A stretch of 64,000 nucleotides of DNA from contig CP134226.1 of assembly GCA_031655335.1 (NCBI GenBank), positions 1,054,001 through 1,118,000 of the forward strand, given 5' to 3'. Below are positions 6,862 to 16,326 of this stretch, in pieces. The stretch is from Thalassospiraceae bacterium LMO-SO8. GTDB taxonomy: Bacteria > Pseudomonadota > Alphaproteobacteria > Rhodospirillales > Casp-alpha2. Made by a program: the position numbers and the translations under genes. How positions within the stretch are numbered: the stretch's first letter is position 1; every line of letters starts with the position of its first letter. The notes under the pieces are model-generated. The model had not been told where the DNA came from. It saw only the letters and a list, made by a program, of their open reading frames with translations, and did no database searches.

Positions 6862-9219
6862 TTATTTCGCCACCACCCAGGGCCGCCAGATCTGCCGCTC
6901 GCGGATGCCGCTGCACTTCTGCATCAGGACGGCGGCCCCTTTGGCCGCGCCGTCGATCACGGTCATGCAGAAATCGGATTTCAGCATCTTGACGTGGCCG
7001 TCGGCCTGCAACTCCCACTGCATGCTGGGGATGGACTGGCATTTGGAGATCAGCACCGGCGTGCGGTCCCGGGGCTGGGCTTCGGCGCTGGCGACGCAAA
7101 ACTTGCCGCTGAACACCAGGGCGTTCGGCAACTCGTTCGGCCTGATCCACAGGGTATCCCGCTGTTTGCAGTCGGCCAGGGCCATGGCTTCCGTCGGACC
7201 CTCGCTTTTGCTCAGGCACAGTCCGGGTGCGCTGGTCAGTTCGAACCGCAGCGTCCCCTTGGGCTGGTTCCGCTGCCGCTTGATCGCGGCGATCAAGGCT
7301 TTTTCAGCGGTCGGCGCCGGGGCCGCGGCCGAGTTGCCGACAACCACCGACGTCGAGGGAATGGTCTCGATCTTGATCGAATTCGGATCGATGGTGGACG
7401 AGTTCGGCGTGGTCTGGCCCGTGTTGACGTTGTTGCCGAAGTTGATCGTCGGCATGGTCGGCCCGGTCGGCTTGGCGTCCGGGTCCTTGCCGGCCTTGTA
7501 GGCGGCCAGGCGGGTTCTGAAATTGGCGCTCGGCTGCGTGTCGGCGCCGATCACGGCCGCCCAATGAAACAAAAATTCATCCGGCCCGTCCTTTTGCTGA
7601 AGAAAAATATTGAGATCGAGGGGGCGGTTCGCGATATCGATCGACTGTTGGATTTTTCCGGCCGCTTTCTCCAACGCCATGAACTTGTCGATTTCCATTG
7701 TCACGATCACCCCGGCGGCGATGGCGATCATCAACGGCCCGAGAGCCGCCGTCGCAACGCCCGACGTTGTCCAACTGCCGGCACCACCACCCGTCTTGAG
7801 GGCCGTCTCGACCACTTTTTTCGCCGCCTCCTGCGACGCCTTTATCGCCGCCTTCCTGAACGGAAATGTCGCAATATGCACCGGCTTGACAAACAACGGC
7901 ACGAGAATGCTGCCCGCCGGCCCGGCAAAGCCGGCCGCCATCTGGATGGACCCCACGAGCATCTCGTTATAGTCGGGCGGCGTGACCATGGAATCGGAAT
8001 AGATGACGGCGGCGCCCATCTTCGACGCCGCGACCTCGTAGGCCTTTTTGGACGCCAACTCCCAGGTTTGATGCGCCTGTTTCGCCTGATAGGCGATGAA
8101 CTGCCGGTTCCACTGGATAAGCTGGGCAACCTGCCCCATCAGCTGCTTCTCGGATTCCGTCCGCTGACCGGCGGGTTTGGCGGCGGCATCCATCACGGCC
8201 GCGCCAAGTGCCGCGGACAGATAGGGGCTTTCCCACGGCCGGTTGTCGATGACCTCCCAGGCCTCCTTTAGAACCTCTTCCGGGTTCTTATTCGCTAGCT
8301 TCGCAGCCTTTTTGATCTGGGTATCCAACGCCGTGCGTTCGGCGATGAGTTTGGCGAGAATGTCGTCGGCGCCCCTGCCGAGGCCGAACAGGCCGTACTT
8401 TCCGCGTTCAGGCAGGACCCAACGCATCTTGTTGTTGCGGCAGGCCTTGGCGGATTTGATGCTGAACCACGTACGCTTGGCCCCTTCCGGGCAGGTCCAG
8501 CAGGTGCCGCCGTCGATCATGTCGAAGATCTGACCGGGTTCGCACTTGAGATCGCCCCGTTGGACTGCCGGCTCGAACGCGAAGGACGTCTTGCAGGCCG
8601 CCTTCCCGGTCACAGCATTGGCCGTGCGGTTGTAATCTTCGGGGCATTTCCAGCATTCACCGCCATTGCGCGGATCGCGGAAGGCATCCTGATCGGGACA
8701 TTGCCGTCCCTTGAAGATCGCCGATGTCGCCTTCTTGCCGATCTTGCCGCAGGCATTCCACTGGTCGACCTTCGCGGCGGTCCGGCCATAGCCCGCGGGG
8801 CAGCTCCAGCACTCGCCGCCGTTGCGCCCGTCCTTGAAAGAGCCGCTCGGGCATTTGACCGCCCCGAGGAACGTGGCGGGCCCCGTCCGGTCCGGGACGT
8901 TCTTCTGACAGGCCCGTTCATGCGTGATTTTCCGGGCGCTGCGCACATATCCCGTCGGACAAACCCAACAAGACCCCAAATCGGCGAACGTTCCTTTCGG
9001 GCACGCCTTGATGGATTGCCGGATATAGGTGGCCTTCTCGAAATTACAGGGGGCCTGGAGATTCCCGGCCTTGTCGACGCCGCCGCAGGCGGAATGGCCC
9101 TGGAGCTGCTGCCAGGCCGAATTCGCCCGCGCGTCATTTGCGTCAAAACTCAGGATAAACAGACCGAGGAATAGAATACCCAGGTATTTCGGCAGCAACC
9201 TTGCAACAAACGACGCCAT
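6862..9219 (-). CDS. large secreted protein: four Cys-rich repeats, helical/hydrophobic middle, C-terminal ricin-like lectin domain
   Basis: 785 residues from ATG 9219, chosen because GAGGGGGA lies just upstream; an ATG at 9243 is also in frame. After a signal peptide (to about residue 32) come four repeats of about 45-50 residues, each with a C...CWxCP...C pattern; repeats 2 and 3 share RNGGECW. A helical middle part has two glycine/alanine-rich hydrophobic stretches that could insert in a membrane. The last about 130 residues look like a ricin-B beta-trefoil with QW-type motifs (MQWEL, IWRPW). The function is unknown; adhesin, sugar-binding envelope protein or pore-forming toxin are all possible. 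Confidence 0.8.
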   Translation of the reverse strand: MASFVARLLPKYLGILFLGLFILSFDANDARANSAWQQLQGHSACGGVDKAGNLQAPCNFEKATYIRQSIKACPKGTFADLGSCWVCPTGYVRSARKITHERACQKNVPDRTGPATFLGAVKCPSGSFKDGRNGGECWSCPAGYGRTAAKVDQWNACGKIGKKATSAIFKGRQCPDQDAFRDPRNGGECWKCPEDYNRTANAVTGKAACKTSFAFEPAVQRGDLKCEPGQIFDMIDGGTCWTCPEGAKRTWFSIKSAKACRNNKMRWVLPERGKYGLFGLGRGADDILAKLIAERTALDTQIKKAAKLANKNPEEVLKEAWEVIDNRPWESPYLSAALGAAVMDAAAKPAGQRTESEKQLMGQVAQLIQWNRQFIAYQAKQAHQTWELASKKAYEVAASKMGAAVIYSDSMVTPPDYNEMLVGSIQMAAGFAGPAGSILVPLFVKPVHIATFPFRKAAIKASQEAAKKVVETALKTGGGAGSWTTSGVATAALGPLMIAIAAGVIVTMEIDKFMALEKAAGKIQQSIDIANRPLDLNIFLQQKDGPDEFLFHWAAVIGADTQPSANFRTRLAAYKAGKDPDAKPTGPTMPTINFGNNVNTGQTTPNSSTIDPNSIKIETIPSTSVVVGNSAAAPAPTAEKALIAAIKRQRNQPKGTLRFELTSAPGLCLSKSEGPTEAMALADCKQRDTLWIRPNELPNALVFSGKFCVASAEAQPRDRTPVLISKCQSIPSMQWELQADGHVKMLKSDFCMTVIDGAAKGAAVLMQKCSGIRERQIWRPWVVAK

Positions 9220-9434
9220 AGACGGTTCCCCCTCGCGGCGCATATCGCGCCGAAGTCATGAATTTCGATACTTATGTTCTTAAATCACCTAAGCGCGCCG
9301 AAATCATGCCTTTTGGGCCGCGTCGGATGGGGTCCGAGGAATTTTCTGCGCACCGGCGACAGCGATTGCGCATTTGAAGTAATTCCGGCGGCGCGAGAGG
9401 AGGGAGGGACTCCAGAAGTGGCAAAAAGGCACCC

Positions 9435-10415
9435 TCAGCCGCGGGACCGCAAGGTTTGCGACGGCAGAACGCCGAAGCGTTCCAAATAGCATTTGGAGAA
9501 CCAGCCCATGTGGGTAAATCCCCACTTGGCGGCGATCGCGCGGACGGAAACGCCGCTGTCGGCTTGGCGCAGGTCGTCGTGGGCAAAGGTCAGCCGCACG
9601 TATTTGACGTAGGCGATGGGCGACATGCCGAAGGCGTCGTTGAACGCGGTCTGCAGTGTCCGGTAACCGCACCCCGCATGATGGGCCAGGGTTTCCAGCG
9701 TGATCGCCGTATCCGCATGGGCGTGGATGTAATCGCGGGCCCGTTTGACGTAATAGGGGACGGCGACGGCCTTGGGACGGCCCTGCAAGGCATCCGTGGC
9801 GGAATTGGGCAACAGCGACAGCACGCTGGTCAACAGCAAGTCCTTGAGGCCCGCCAGCATGATGGGGTTGTCCGCCCCGCACATGGGACCATCCAGGGCC
9901 TCGGCGATATAGGCGACCGTATTGCGCAGGTGCTGCCCGCCGGGGGTGGTCAGGTCGAGTTTGACGTCGAACCGGATGTCCATCAAAGCGGCGTCGTCGC
10001 CGACCAGCTTGCGGGCATGTTCTTTGAGGCATTCGAGAGGCAGGGGAATCACGAAGCTTTCGAAGGCGTCCTGACGGGCCGTCAGAGGCAGGCGCTTGTC
10101 GCGGATCAAGCCCGTGGCCGTTGAAATCTCGAACTCTTCCCCGCCATGCCGGACACCGGCCGCGCCGCCGGTCAGGATGAACAGCAGCAACGTGTCCTCA
10201 GCGTGCTCGTAGGCATGCACGCGGGTCGGCACGTCACCGTAGGTAACATGCATGATGCTCAGACCGTCGAGGTCGGCGCACTTGAGCGAGGCGTCGATTT
10301 CGTGCCCCTTGCCGATGACGTCGATTTCATCCGTGTTTGTCAGGCGCGTCAGGATATCCCGCATTTCATGCAGGTCCGTGGAGGTCAGTATTTGATGGTT
10401 TTCAAGGAACGTCAT
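9435..10415 (-). CDS. AraC-family transcriptional regulator
   Basis: 326 residues from ATG 10415. A longer frame from 10457 is rejected because that ATG lies inside a TATAAT promoter hexamer. The N-terminal half is an AraC-binding-like (cupin-type) sensor domain. The C-terminal about 100 residues carry two helix-turn-helix units (ITLETLAHHAGCGYRTLQ and VSVRAIAAKWGF). It is divergent from the short-chain dehydrogenase at 10634 and may regulate it. The effector is unknown. Confidence 0.9.
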   Translation of the reverse strand: MTFLENHQILTSTDLHEMRDILTRLTNTDEIDVIGKGHEIDASLKCADLDGLSIMHVTYGDVPTRVHAYEHAEDTLLLFILTGGAAGVRHGGEEFEISTATGLIRDKRLPLTARQDAFESFVIPLPLECLKEHARKLVGDDAALMDIRFDVKLDLTTPGGQHLRNTVAYIAEALDGPMCGADNPIMLAGLKDLLLTSVLSLLPNSATDALQGRPKAVAVPYYVKRARDYIHAHADTAITLETLAHHAGCGYRTLQTAFNDAFGMSPIAYVKYVRLTFAHDDLRQADSGVSVRAIAAKWGFTHMGWFSKCYLERFGVLPSQTLRSRG

Positions 10416-10455
10416 GTGGGAGGCGCGCCGTGATTTATCCGACGAGTAGCCATGC

Positions 10456-10461
10456 ATTATA
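10456..10461 (-). promoter_or_regulatory. candidate -10 box for the araC-type gene
   Basis: The minus strand reads a consensus TATAAT here, giving a transcription start near 10449. This leaves a leader of about 34 nt before the ATG at 10415. The -35 position falls within the palindrome at 10476-10491, so a factor bound there would directly affect this promoter. Confidence 0.45.
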
Positions 10462-10475
10462 GCTCAACCCCTGCC

Positions 10476-10491
10476 TGTGACCATGGTCACA
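10476..10491. promoter_or_regulatory. perfect CRP-type palindrome
   Basis: TGTGACCATGGTCACA is a perfect 16-bp palindrome and equals the CRP consensus half sites TGTGA and TCACA with a 6-base spacer. Its centre lies about 35 bp upstream of the start predicted from the TATAAT on the minus strand. It lies in the gap between the divergent AraC and SDR genes. A Crp/Fnr-family protein is the natural candidate ligand. Confidence 0.6.
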
Positions 10492-10633
10492 TTGGCCGCC
10501 GCCAACTTGAATTTTTTCTCATGCTCCGGGCGATCATGGGCATGGGCACTTCCCGCCCCGGCCTGTTCAGGGCTGCGCAAATCCGCTAAATGAGGGCGGT
10601 CCTTAGAACAAACCGCAATCAGGAGAACATCCA

Positions 10634-11353
10634 ATGGGGGAACAATGCGTCGTCGTGACCGGCGGCAGCAGCGGCATCGGGCGCGCCTGCGTCGAAGCCG
10701 TCGCCGCGTCGGGCACCAAGGTCGTCAATCTGGACCGCAATCCGGCCGAACTCATTCCGGGCGAGACCTTTATCGAGCTCGATCTCTACGACCACGGCAA
10801 AATCCGTGATGTGTTCGCCGATATCGCCCAGACCTTCGACATCGTCGGCCTGGTCAACAACGCCGGCATGTCGCTCGCCAAAACGTTGGCCGAGACCGAG
10901 GCCGAGGATTTCGCCAAGGTGGTCCCCCTCAACATGGTCGCACCCGCACTCTGCGCGAAATACGCGGCGGAACACATGAAACGCGTCGGCTGGGGCCGCA
11001 TCGTCAACATGTCCAGCCGCGTCATCCTGGGCAAGGAACTGCGCACGACCTATGCCGCGACCAAGGGCGGCATCGCCGCCATGGCCAAGGTCTGGGCCCT
11101 GGAACTGGCGGCCGACGGCATCACCGTCAACACCATCGCCCCCGGCCCCATCGCCACGCCCCTGTTCAAGGAGGTCAACCCGCCGGGCAGCCCGCGCACC
11201 CAGAAAATCATCGACGGCGTGCCGGTCAAGCGCCTGGGCGAGCCAGAAGACATCGCCAACGCCGTGATGTTCTTTTTGAAGAAGGAAAGCGGCTTCGTCA
11301 CGGGCCAAACCCTGTTCGTCTGCGGCGGCCTGACCGTCGGCGGCGCGCAATGA
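10634..11353 (+). CDS. short-chain dehydrogenase/reductase (SDR)
   Basis: 239 residues. The cofactor motif GGSSGIG is at about residues 9-15, the NNAG motif at about 74-77 (VNNAGMS), and the catalytic pair is in YAATK at about 138-142. CAGGAG lies upstream of the ATG. It belongs to the classical SDR family, close to 3-oxoacyl-[ACP] reductases and sugar-alcohol dehydrogenases. The substrate cannot be read from sequence. It is divergent from the AraC regulator. Confidence 0.9.
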   Translation: MGEQCVVVTGGSSGIGRACVEAVAASGTKVVNLDRNPAELIPGETFIELDLYDHGKIRDVFADIAQTFDIVGLVNNAGMSLAKTLAETEAEDFAKVVPLNMVAPALCAKYAAEHMKRVGWGRIVNMSSRVILGKELRTTYAATKGGIAAMAKVWALELAADGITVNTIAPGPIATPLFKEVNPPGSPRTQKIIDGVPVKRLGEPEDIANAVMFFLKKESGFVTGQTLFVCGGLTVGGAQ

Positions 11354-11460
11354 CGGGCACCGTCACGCCAGCGAAACATCGCTGGAACGGCGCGTCGTAA
11401 TCCGTCACAAAGAGGGACGCGGCGTTCCGGCCGTGATCCCTCGCATAAAGGAGCATCTGC

Positions 11461-12162
11461 ATGACCGCGATCCTGATTTTGGGTTTTCTGATCGGGATTC
11501 GTCATGCGTTTGAGCCCGACCACTTGGCCGCGGTGACCGCCATGGCGTCCGGCAAGACGTCGCTTCGCCAGACCCTGCGCCAGGGCGCGGTCTGGGGCCT
11601 GGGCCATACCACCACCCTGTTCCTGGTCTGCGGCGCCGTGATCTACATGGAAACCGCGATTTCCGATTTCGCCGCGCGCATGATGGAGGCCGTGGTCGGG
11701 GTGCTGCTTGTCGGCCTGGGGGCCGAGGTGATCCGCCGCATGATCCGCGACCGCATCCACTTCCACGCCCATCGCCACGCCGGCGGGGAAACCCACTTCC
11801 ACGCCCATTCCCACAAGCACGAAACGCGCGAGGCCATGCATCCGCGGACCCACGACCACGACCATCCGGCGGCTTTTCCGCTGCGCTTTTTCGTGGTCGG
11901 CCTGATGCACGGCATGGCGGGATCGGCGGCCTTGGCCGTGATGACGGCGCAGACCACGGCATCGCCCTGGCTGGCGCTGGCCTATGTCGCCCTGTTCGGC
12001 GTCGGCTCCATGGCCGGCATGGCGTTGTTCTCGGCGGCCATTTCCCTTCCGCTCCGGGGTGCCCGCTCCCTGACCTGGGCCCACAACGGCCTGCAGGCGG
12101 CCATCGGCTGCCTGACCGTCGGCCTGGGCGCCACGACGGTCATCACGTCGCTCTTTCCCTGA
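11461..12162 (+). CDS. nickel/cobalt-type membrane transporter (UreH/NicO-like)
   Basis: 233 residues with about six transmembrane segments. The HAFEPDH motif in the first helix (about residues 15-21) is the metal-site signature of Ni/Co transporters. A His-rich cytoplasmic loop (about residues 100-138; many His, HDHDH) separates the two halves, as in RcnA/UreH-like proteins. It probably moves nickel or cobalt across the inner membrane. No urease or hydrogenase gene is nearby. Cobalt supply for the adjacent siroheme/tetrapyrrole gene cysG is possible but unsupported. Confidence 0.85.
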   Translation: MTAILILGFLIGIRHAFEPDHLAAVTAMASGKTSLRQTLRQGAVWGLGHTTTLFLVCGAVIYMETAISDFAARMMEAVVGVLLVGLGAEVIRRMIRDRIHFHAHRHAGGETHFHAHSHKHETREAMHPRTHDHDHPAAFPLRFFVVGLMHGMAGSAALAVMTAQTTASPWLALAYVALFGVGSMAGMALFSAAISLPLRGARSLTWAHNGLQAAIGCLTVGLGATTVITSLFP

Positions 12163-12192
12163 TCCGGCCCTGACCCGGCCCTGACCCGGCCC
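12160..12192. repeat. three tandem 11-bp repeats at the convergent gene junction
   Basis: The unit TGACCCGGCCC occurs three times head to tail; the first copy has T for C at position 4. The first copy includes the stop codon of the transporter gene, and a fourth partial copy (TGATC) reaches the end of cysG. The array fills the 33 bp between the two convergent genes and looks like slippage duplication. Confidence 0.8.
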
Positions 12193-12195
12193 TGA

Positions 12196-13617
12196 TCACG
12201 CCTTGAGGTTGGTCGGCGCCACGGGAACCGCGGGGGCGACCGGCAACGCGGGCTCGGCGACCGGCGCGGCCACCGCGCGCAGGCCGGCGAACACCTCGCC
12301 CACCCCGATCAGCACCGGACCCTCGCCCATCGCCGGCGTCTGGCCCGCCAGATAGCCCAGGGTGCGCGCCTCGCGCATCTCGTCGGCGCGGCTGACGTTG
12401 GCGACGATCACGGCGGGGGTGCCCGGTGCCCGGCCCTGTTCGATCAGCCTGCGGGCCAGGGTGCCCGCCGTGCGCCCGGCCATGTAGACCATCAGCGTCG
12501 TGCCCGCATCGGCCAGGCCCCGCCAGTCCATATCCTCCGGCAGGCCGCCCGCGTGCCCGTGCCCGGTGACGAAGCGGACGGAGCGCGCCTGGTCGCGGTG
12601 GGTCAGCGACACGCCGAGCGCCGCCGCCGCCGCCAGCGCCGCCGTGATGCCCGGCACCACATCGACGGCGATGCCGCGGGCCTTGAGCTCGGCGATTTCC
12701 TCGCCGGCGCGGCCGAAGACCATGGGATCGCCCGATTTCAGGCGCACCACCTGCTTGCCCTGGCCGGCCAGCTTGATCATCAGGCCGTTGATCTCGTCCT
12801 GGCGGCAGGACGGCCGGTTGCCCCGCTTGCCGACCAAAAGACGCTTGGCCTCGCGCCGCGCCAGTTCGAGCACGTCGTCGGACACCAGATCGTCGTACAA
12901 GATCACGTCGGCGGCCTGAAGCGCGCGCACGGCCTTGAGCGTCAGCAGTTCCGCGTCGCCCGGCCCGGCCCCGACCAGGGTCACCCGGCCCGTTCCCCCG
13001 GCGGTGCGGATTTTCAGGTCCGCCGGGTCCATGGCGGTTTCCGGTCGGGGATGGTCCGGCTCGGCGAAGGCGCGTTCCGCCTGGGCCCGCCAGAACAGGC
13101 GCCGCCGCGCGGCCTCGGGCATCAGGGTCCGCACCCGGTCGCGCAGCGCCTGCGCGGCGGCGGCCCAGTTGGCGATGCCCGGCGGCAGCAGGGTTTCAAT
13201 GCGCCGGCGGATGGCCTGACCCAGCACGGGGGCCGCCCCGGCGGTCGAGATGCCGATCACGACCGGCGAGCGGTTGACGATGGCGCCGAAGGAAAAATCG
13301 CAATGGGCCGGACGGTCGATGATGTTGACGGGCACGCCCGCCGCCCGCGCGGCGGCGGCGAGCGATGCCGCCTGATCTTCGTCCGCCGCATCGGCGACGG
13401 CCAGCGCACATCCGGCCAGATCGCCCGCGTCCCACACGCGGCCGTCCGTGATCCGCCGCACCTCGGCGCCGGCGGCCGTGACAAGCTCCGATTTCCAGCC
13501 CGCGGCGTCCGTCGCGCCCCAGACCGCGACCGGGCGGCCCTTCAGGTCGTGGAACAGGGGCAGCACGGCGAGGTCCGCCATGGCGCCTGGGGTGCGTTCT
13601 TCCGGCTGTCTCGGCAT
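12196..13617 (-). CDS. cysG: siroheme synthase (multifunctional CysG)
   Basis: 473 residues from ATG 13617, one base after the nasA stop. The N-terminal domain (about 20-210) has an NAD-binding fold like precorrin-2 dehydrogenase/sirohydrochlorin ferrochelatase. The C-terminal domain (about 215-455) is an uroporphyrinogen-III methyltransferase with the VGAGPGDAELLT glycine-rich loop. The last about 25 residues are a Pro/Ala/Val-rich tail. It makes siroheme, the cofactor of NirB encoded three genes upstream, so its place at the end of the nitrate operon makes functional sense. Confidence 0.95.
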   Translation of the reverse strand: MPRQPEERTPGAMADLAVLPLFHDLKGRPVAVWGATDAAGWKSELVTAAGAEVRRITDGRVWDAGDLAGCALAVADAADEDQAASLAAAARAAGVPVNIIDRPAHCDFSFGAIVNRSPVVIGISTAGAAPVLGQAIRRRIETLLPPGIANWAAAAQALRDRVRTLMPEAARRRLFWRAQAERAFAEPDHPRPETAMDPADLKIRTAGGTGRVTLVGAGPGDAELLTLKAVRALQAADVILYDDLVSDDVLELARREAKRLLVGKRGNRPSCRQDEINGLMIKLAGQGKQVVRLKSGDPMVFGRAGEEIAELKARGIAVDVVPGITAALAAAAALGVSLTHRDQARSVRFVTGHGHAGGLPEDMDWRGLADAGTTLMVYMAGRTAGTLARRLIEQGRAPGTPAVIVANVSRADEMREARTLGYLAGQTPAMGEGPVLIGVGEVFAGLRAVAAPVAEPALPVAPAVPVAPTNLKA

Positions 13618-13618
13618 G

Positions 13619-16312
13619 TCAGCTCGCTTTCTTAAGTTCGGCATCGGCGATCAGGACCTCGATCTCCGGGCGGCAGGACCCGCAGGTGATGCCCGCCCCC
13701 GTGCAGGCCCCCACGGCGTCGACGGTGGCGCAGCCCTGATCCACGATGGCGCGGCGGATGTCGTTGGCGCCCACGAACATGCAGGTACAGACGATGGCCC
13801 CGGGGTCGGCCTTGTCGGCGGCGCGGCGCCCGGCCAGGACCGCGATGCGGTCCGCCAGGGTTGCGGCATTCGCCGTCAGCTTCCCGGCCAGCCAAGCGCG
13901 GTCCACGGTCACCGGGTTCCGCGCCGCGAACAGGGCGCCGATCAATTGATCTCCCTGGAAGGCGGTCATGCGATATCCCCCGGCGGCCCGGTCTTCGCTC
14001 GCCATGATTCGGATGGCGCCGTCCGCCGTATCCAGGCCCAGAACCGTCGCGACCCAGGCCGCCCAGTCCTCCGGCACGGTGGCACCCGCCAACTCCATCC
14101 GCCAGCCGCCCTCGGCCCGGGCCAGGGCCCAGTAATCGGCGCCCGCCGGATCGGGACGCCGGACCGAGACGGCAAAGCCGTAGAACCCGGCGGCGAAGGG
14201 CGTGACGCAGACCGGCGTGTATTTGGCTTCCGGCTGGCCCGACACGGGATCGACGTGGGAGGCGACCAGGGCGTCGGCCCGCGCCTTGCCCGACCACTGG
14301 TCGTTCCAATGCATGGGCATGAAGACCTGACCCGGGCGCACGCGGCGGGTGATCAGGGCCCGCACCAGGCATTCGCCCTGGGGGCTGGTCACGCGGGCCA
14401 GCATGGCCGGGCCGAGGCCCAGGCGCTCCGCATCCTCGGGCGCGATTTCCAGGAACGGTTCGGCGAGGTGCTGGGACAAGGCCGGCGACAGGCCCGTCCG
14501 GGTCATGGTGTGCCATTGGTCGCGGATGCGCCCGGTGTTGAGCACGAGCGGATAGGCGATGTTGGGCGACGTCGCCGGGGCGCGGTCCGAAACGGCGATG
14601 AAGCGCGCGCGCCGGTCGGGGGTGAAGAACCCGCCGTCGGCGAAGAACCTTTCCTCGGAGACCCCCTCGGCCCGCTGCGGCCACAGGGTCGGCGGAAGGG
14701 CTTCATAGGCCGCGTCGTCGATCGCCGCCATGGCGCCCAGGTCCAGGTCACGGGCAAGCGCCGCGCCGGCCCGCGCCGTGAGCGCGGCGTATTCGCGGAA
14801 GATGTCGGCGGGCCCGGCATAGCCGAACGCGTCGCCGTGGCCCAGGCGTTTGGCGACTTCGCCGATCATCCACCAGTCGGCGCGCACGTCCTCGGGCACG
14901 GGCAGGAAGGCGCGCTGCCGGGAAATTCGGCGCTCCGAATTGGTCACCGTGCCCTCCTTCTCGCCCCAGGCCTGGGCCGGCAGCAGGACATGGGCCAGCG
15001 CCGCCGTGTCCGTGTCCCGCGTCACGTCCGACACGGCGACGAAGGGGCATTGGCGGATGGCCTCGCGCACCCGGTCGGCGTCGGGCAGGCTGACCGCCGG
15101 ATTGGTCGCCATGACCCAGAGCGCCTTGATGCGCCCGTCCGCGACGGCGTCGAACAGATCGACGGCCTTGAGCCCGGCCGCCCCGGCAACCCCCGGGCTG
15201 GCCCAGAAATCCTGCACCAGGGCGCGGTGGGACGGATCGTCCAGTTCCAGATGGCAGGCCAGTTGATTGGCGAGCCCGCCGGTTTCCCGCCCGCCCATGG
15301 CGTTGGGCTGGCCGGTGACCGAGAACGGCCCCATGCCGGGCCGGCCGATGCGGCCCGTCGCCAGATGGCAGTTGATGATGGCGTTGACCTTGTCCGTTCC
15401 GGCCGAGGACTGGTTGACGCCCTGGCTGTAGACGGTGACCGTACGTTCCGTGCGCACGAACAGATTGTAGAAGGCCATGACCTGATCGAGGGTCAGGCCG
15501 CAGCGCGCCGCCACCCATTCCGGGTCCGACGCCTCGGCCGTGCGCAGGGCCTGGGTCACGCCCGCCGTGTGGTCGGCGATGAAGGTGCCGTCGAAACCGC
15601 CGTTCTGCGCCAGCCAGGCCAGCAGGCCGTTGAACAGGGCGACGTCCGATCCCGGCTGAAGCGCCAGGTGCATGTCCGCCGTCTCCGCCGTCGCCGTGCG
15701 CCGGGGATCGATGACGACGACGCGGGTGCCGCGCGCTTTCCGGGCGGCCTGTAGGCGCTGGTACAGCACCGGATGACACCACGCCAGGTTGGAGCCGACC
15801 ATGACCACCAGGTCCGCCTGCTCCAGGTCCTCGTACAGCCCCGGCACCGTGTCCGTGCCGAAGGCGCGCTTGTGCCCGGCGACCGAGGACGCCATGCAGA
15901 GCCGCGAGTTGGTGTCGATGTTGGCCGAACCGATGAACCCCTTCATCAGCTTGTTGGCGACGTAATAGTCCTCGGTCAGCAATTGGCCGGAGACATAGAA
16001 GGCCACGGAATCCGGGCCGAATTCATCGATCGCGGCACGGAACCGGGAGGCGACAAGATCCAGGGCGTCGTCCCAGGATGCCTGACGCCCCCCGATCTCC
16101 GGGTGCAGCAACCGGTCGTCGCGGGAGAGGGTCTCTCCCAAATTCGTTCCCTTCGAGCACAGCTTGCCGAAGTTGGCCGGATGGTCGGGATCGCCGGCGA
16201 TGGTGACGGCGCCGTCGGCGGCCACGGTGGCCTGCACGCCGCAGCCGACCCCGCAGTAGGGGCAGGTCGTCGCGGTGCAGGTTGCCGCCATTTCCGCCAT
16301 GCCGTCGGTCAT
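13619..16312 (-). CDS. nasA: assimilatory nitrate reductase, catalytic subunit with C-terminal BFD [2Fe-2S] domain
   Basis: 897 residues. The N-terminal [4Fe-4S] ligands are Cys17, Cys20, Cys24 and Cys52, followed by the molybdopterin-guanine-dinucleotide oxidoreductase domains. There is no signal peptide, so it is cytoplasmic. The last about 50 residues (CTCMF to CGSC) are a BFD-like [2Fe-2S] domain, as in Klebsiella-type NasA. It reduces nitrate to nitrite. No separate NasC-type electron-donor gene lies in this operon; a candidate donor is the FAD/BFD/cytochrome b fusion at 26381. It lies between nirD and cysG. Confidence 0.95.
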   Translation of the reverse strand: MTDGMAEMAATCTATTCPYCGVGCGVQATVAADGAVTIAGDPDHPANFGKLCSKGTNLGETLSRDDRLLHPEIGGRQASWDDALDLVASRFRAAIDEFGPDSVAFYVSGQLLTEDYYVANKLMKGFIGSANIDTNSRLCMASSVAGHKRAFGTDTVPGLYEDLEQADLVVMVGSNLAWCHPVLYQRLQAARKARGTRVVVIDPRRTATAETADMHLALQPGSDVALFNGLLAWLAQNGGFDGTFIADHTAGVTQALRTAEASDPEWVAARCGLTLDQVMAFYNLFVRTERTVTVYSQGVNQSSAGTDKVNAIINCHLATGRIGRPGMGPFSVTGQPNAMGGRETGGLANQLACHLELDDPSHRALVQDFWASPGVAGAAGLKAVDLFDAVADGRIKALWVMATNPAVSLPDADRVREAIRQCPFVAVSDVTRDTDTAALAHVLLPAQAWGEKEGTVTNSERRISRQRAFLPVPEDVRADWWMIGEVAKRLGHGDAFGYAGPADIFREYAALTARAGAALARDLDLGAMAAIDDAAYEALPPTLWPQRAEGVSEERFFADGGFFTPDRRARFIAVSDRAPATSPNIAYPLVLNTGRIRDQWHTMTRTGLSPALSQHLAEPFLEIAPEDAERLGLGPAMLARVTSPQGECLVRALITRRVRPGQVFMPMHWNDQWSGKARADALVASHVDPVSGQPEAKYTPVCVTPFAAGFYGFAVSVRRPDPAGADYWALARAEGGWRMELAGATVPEDWAAWVATVLGLDTADGAIRIMASEDRAAGGYRMTAFQGDQLIGALFAARNPVTVDRAWLAGKLTANAATLADRIAVLAGRRAADKADPGAIVCTCMFVGANDIRRAIVDQGCATVDAVGACTGAGITCGSCRPEIEVLIADAELKKAS

Positions 16313-16326
16313 GCGTCCCGCCCCCT

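Noticed and set aside
13448-15754. 768-residue open frame on the plus strand
   Set aside because: It lies antisense to nasA. High GC makes long antisense frames common. Its translation is low-complexity, rich in Gly/Arg/His/Asp, and has no family motif, whereas the nasA frame has intact cluster ligands.
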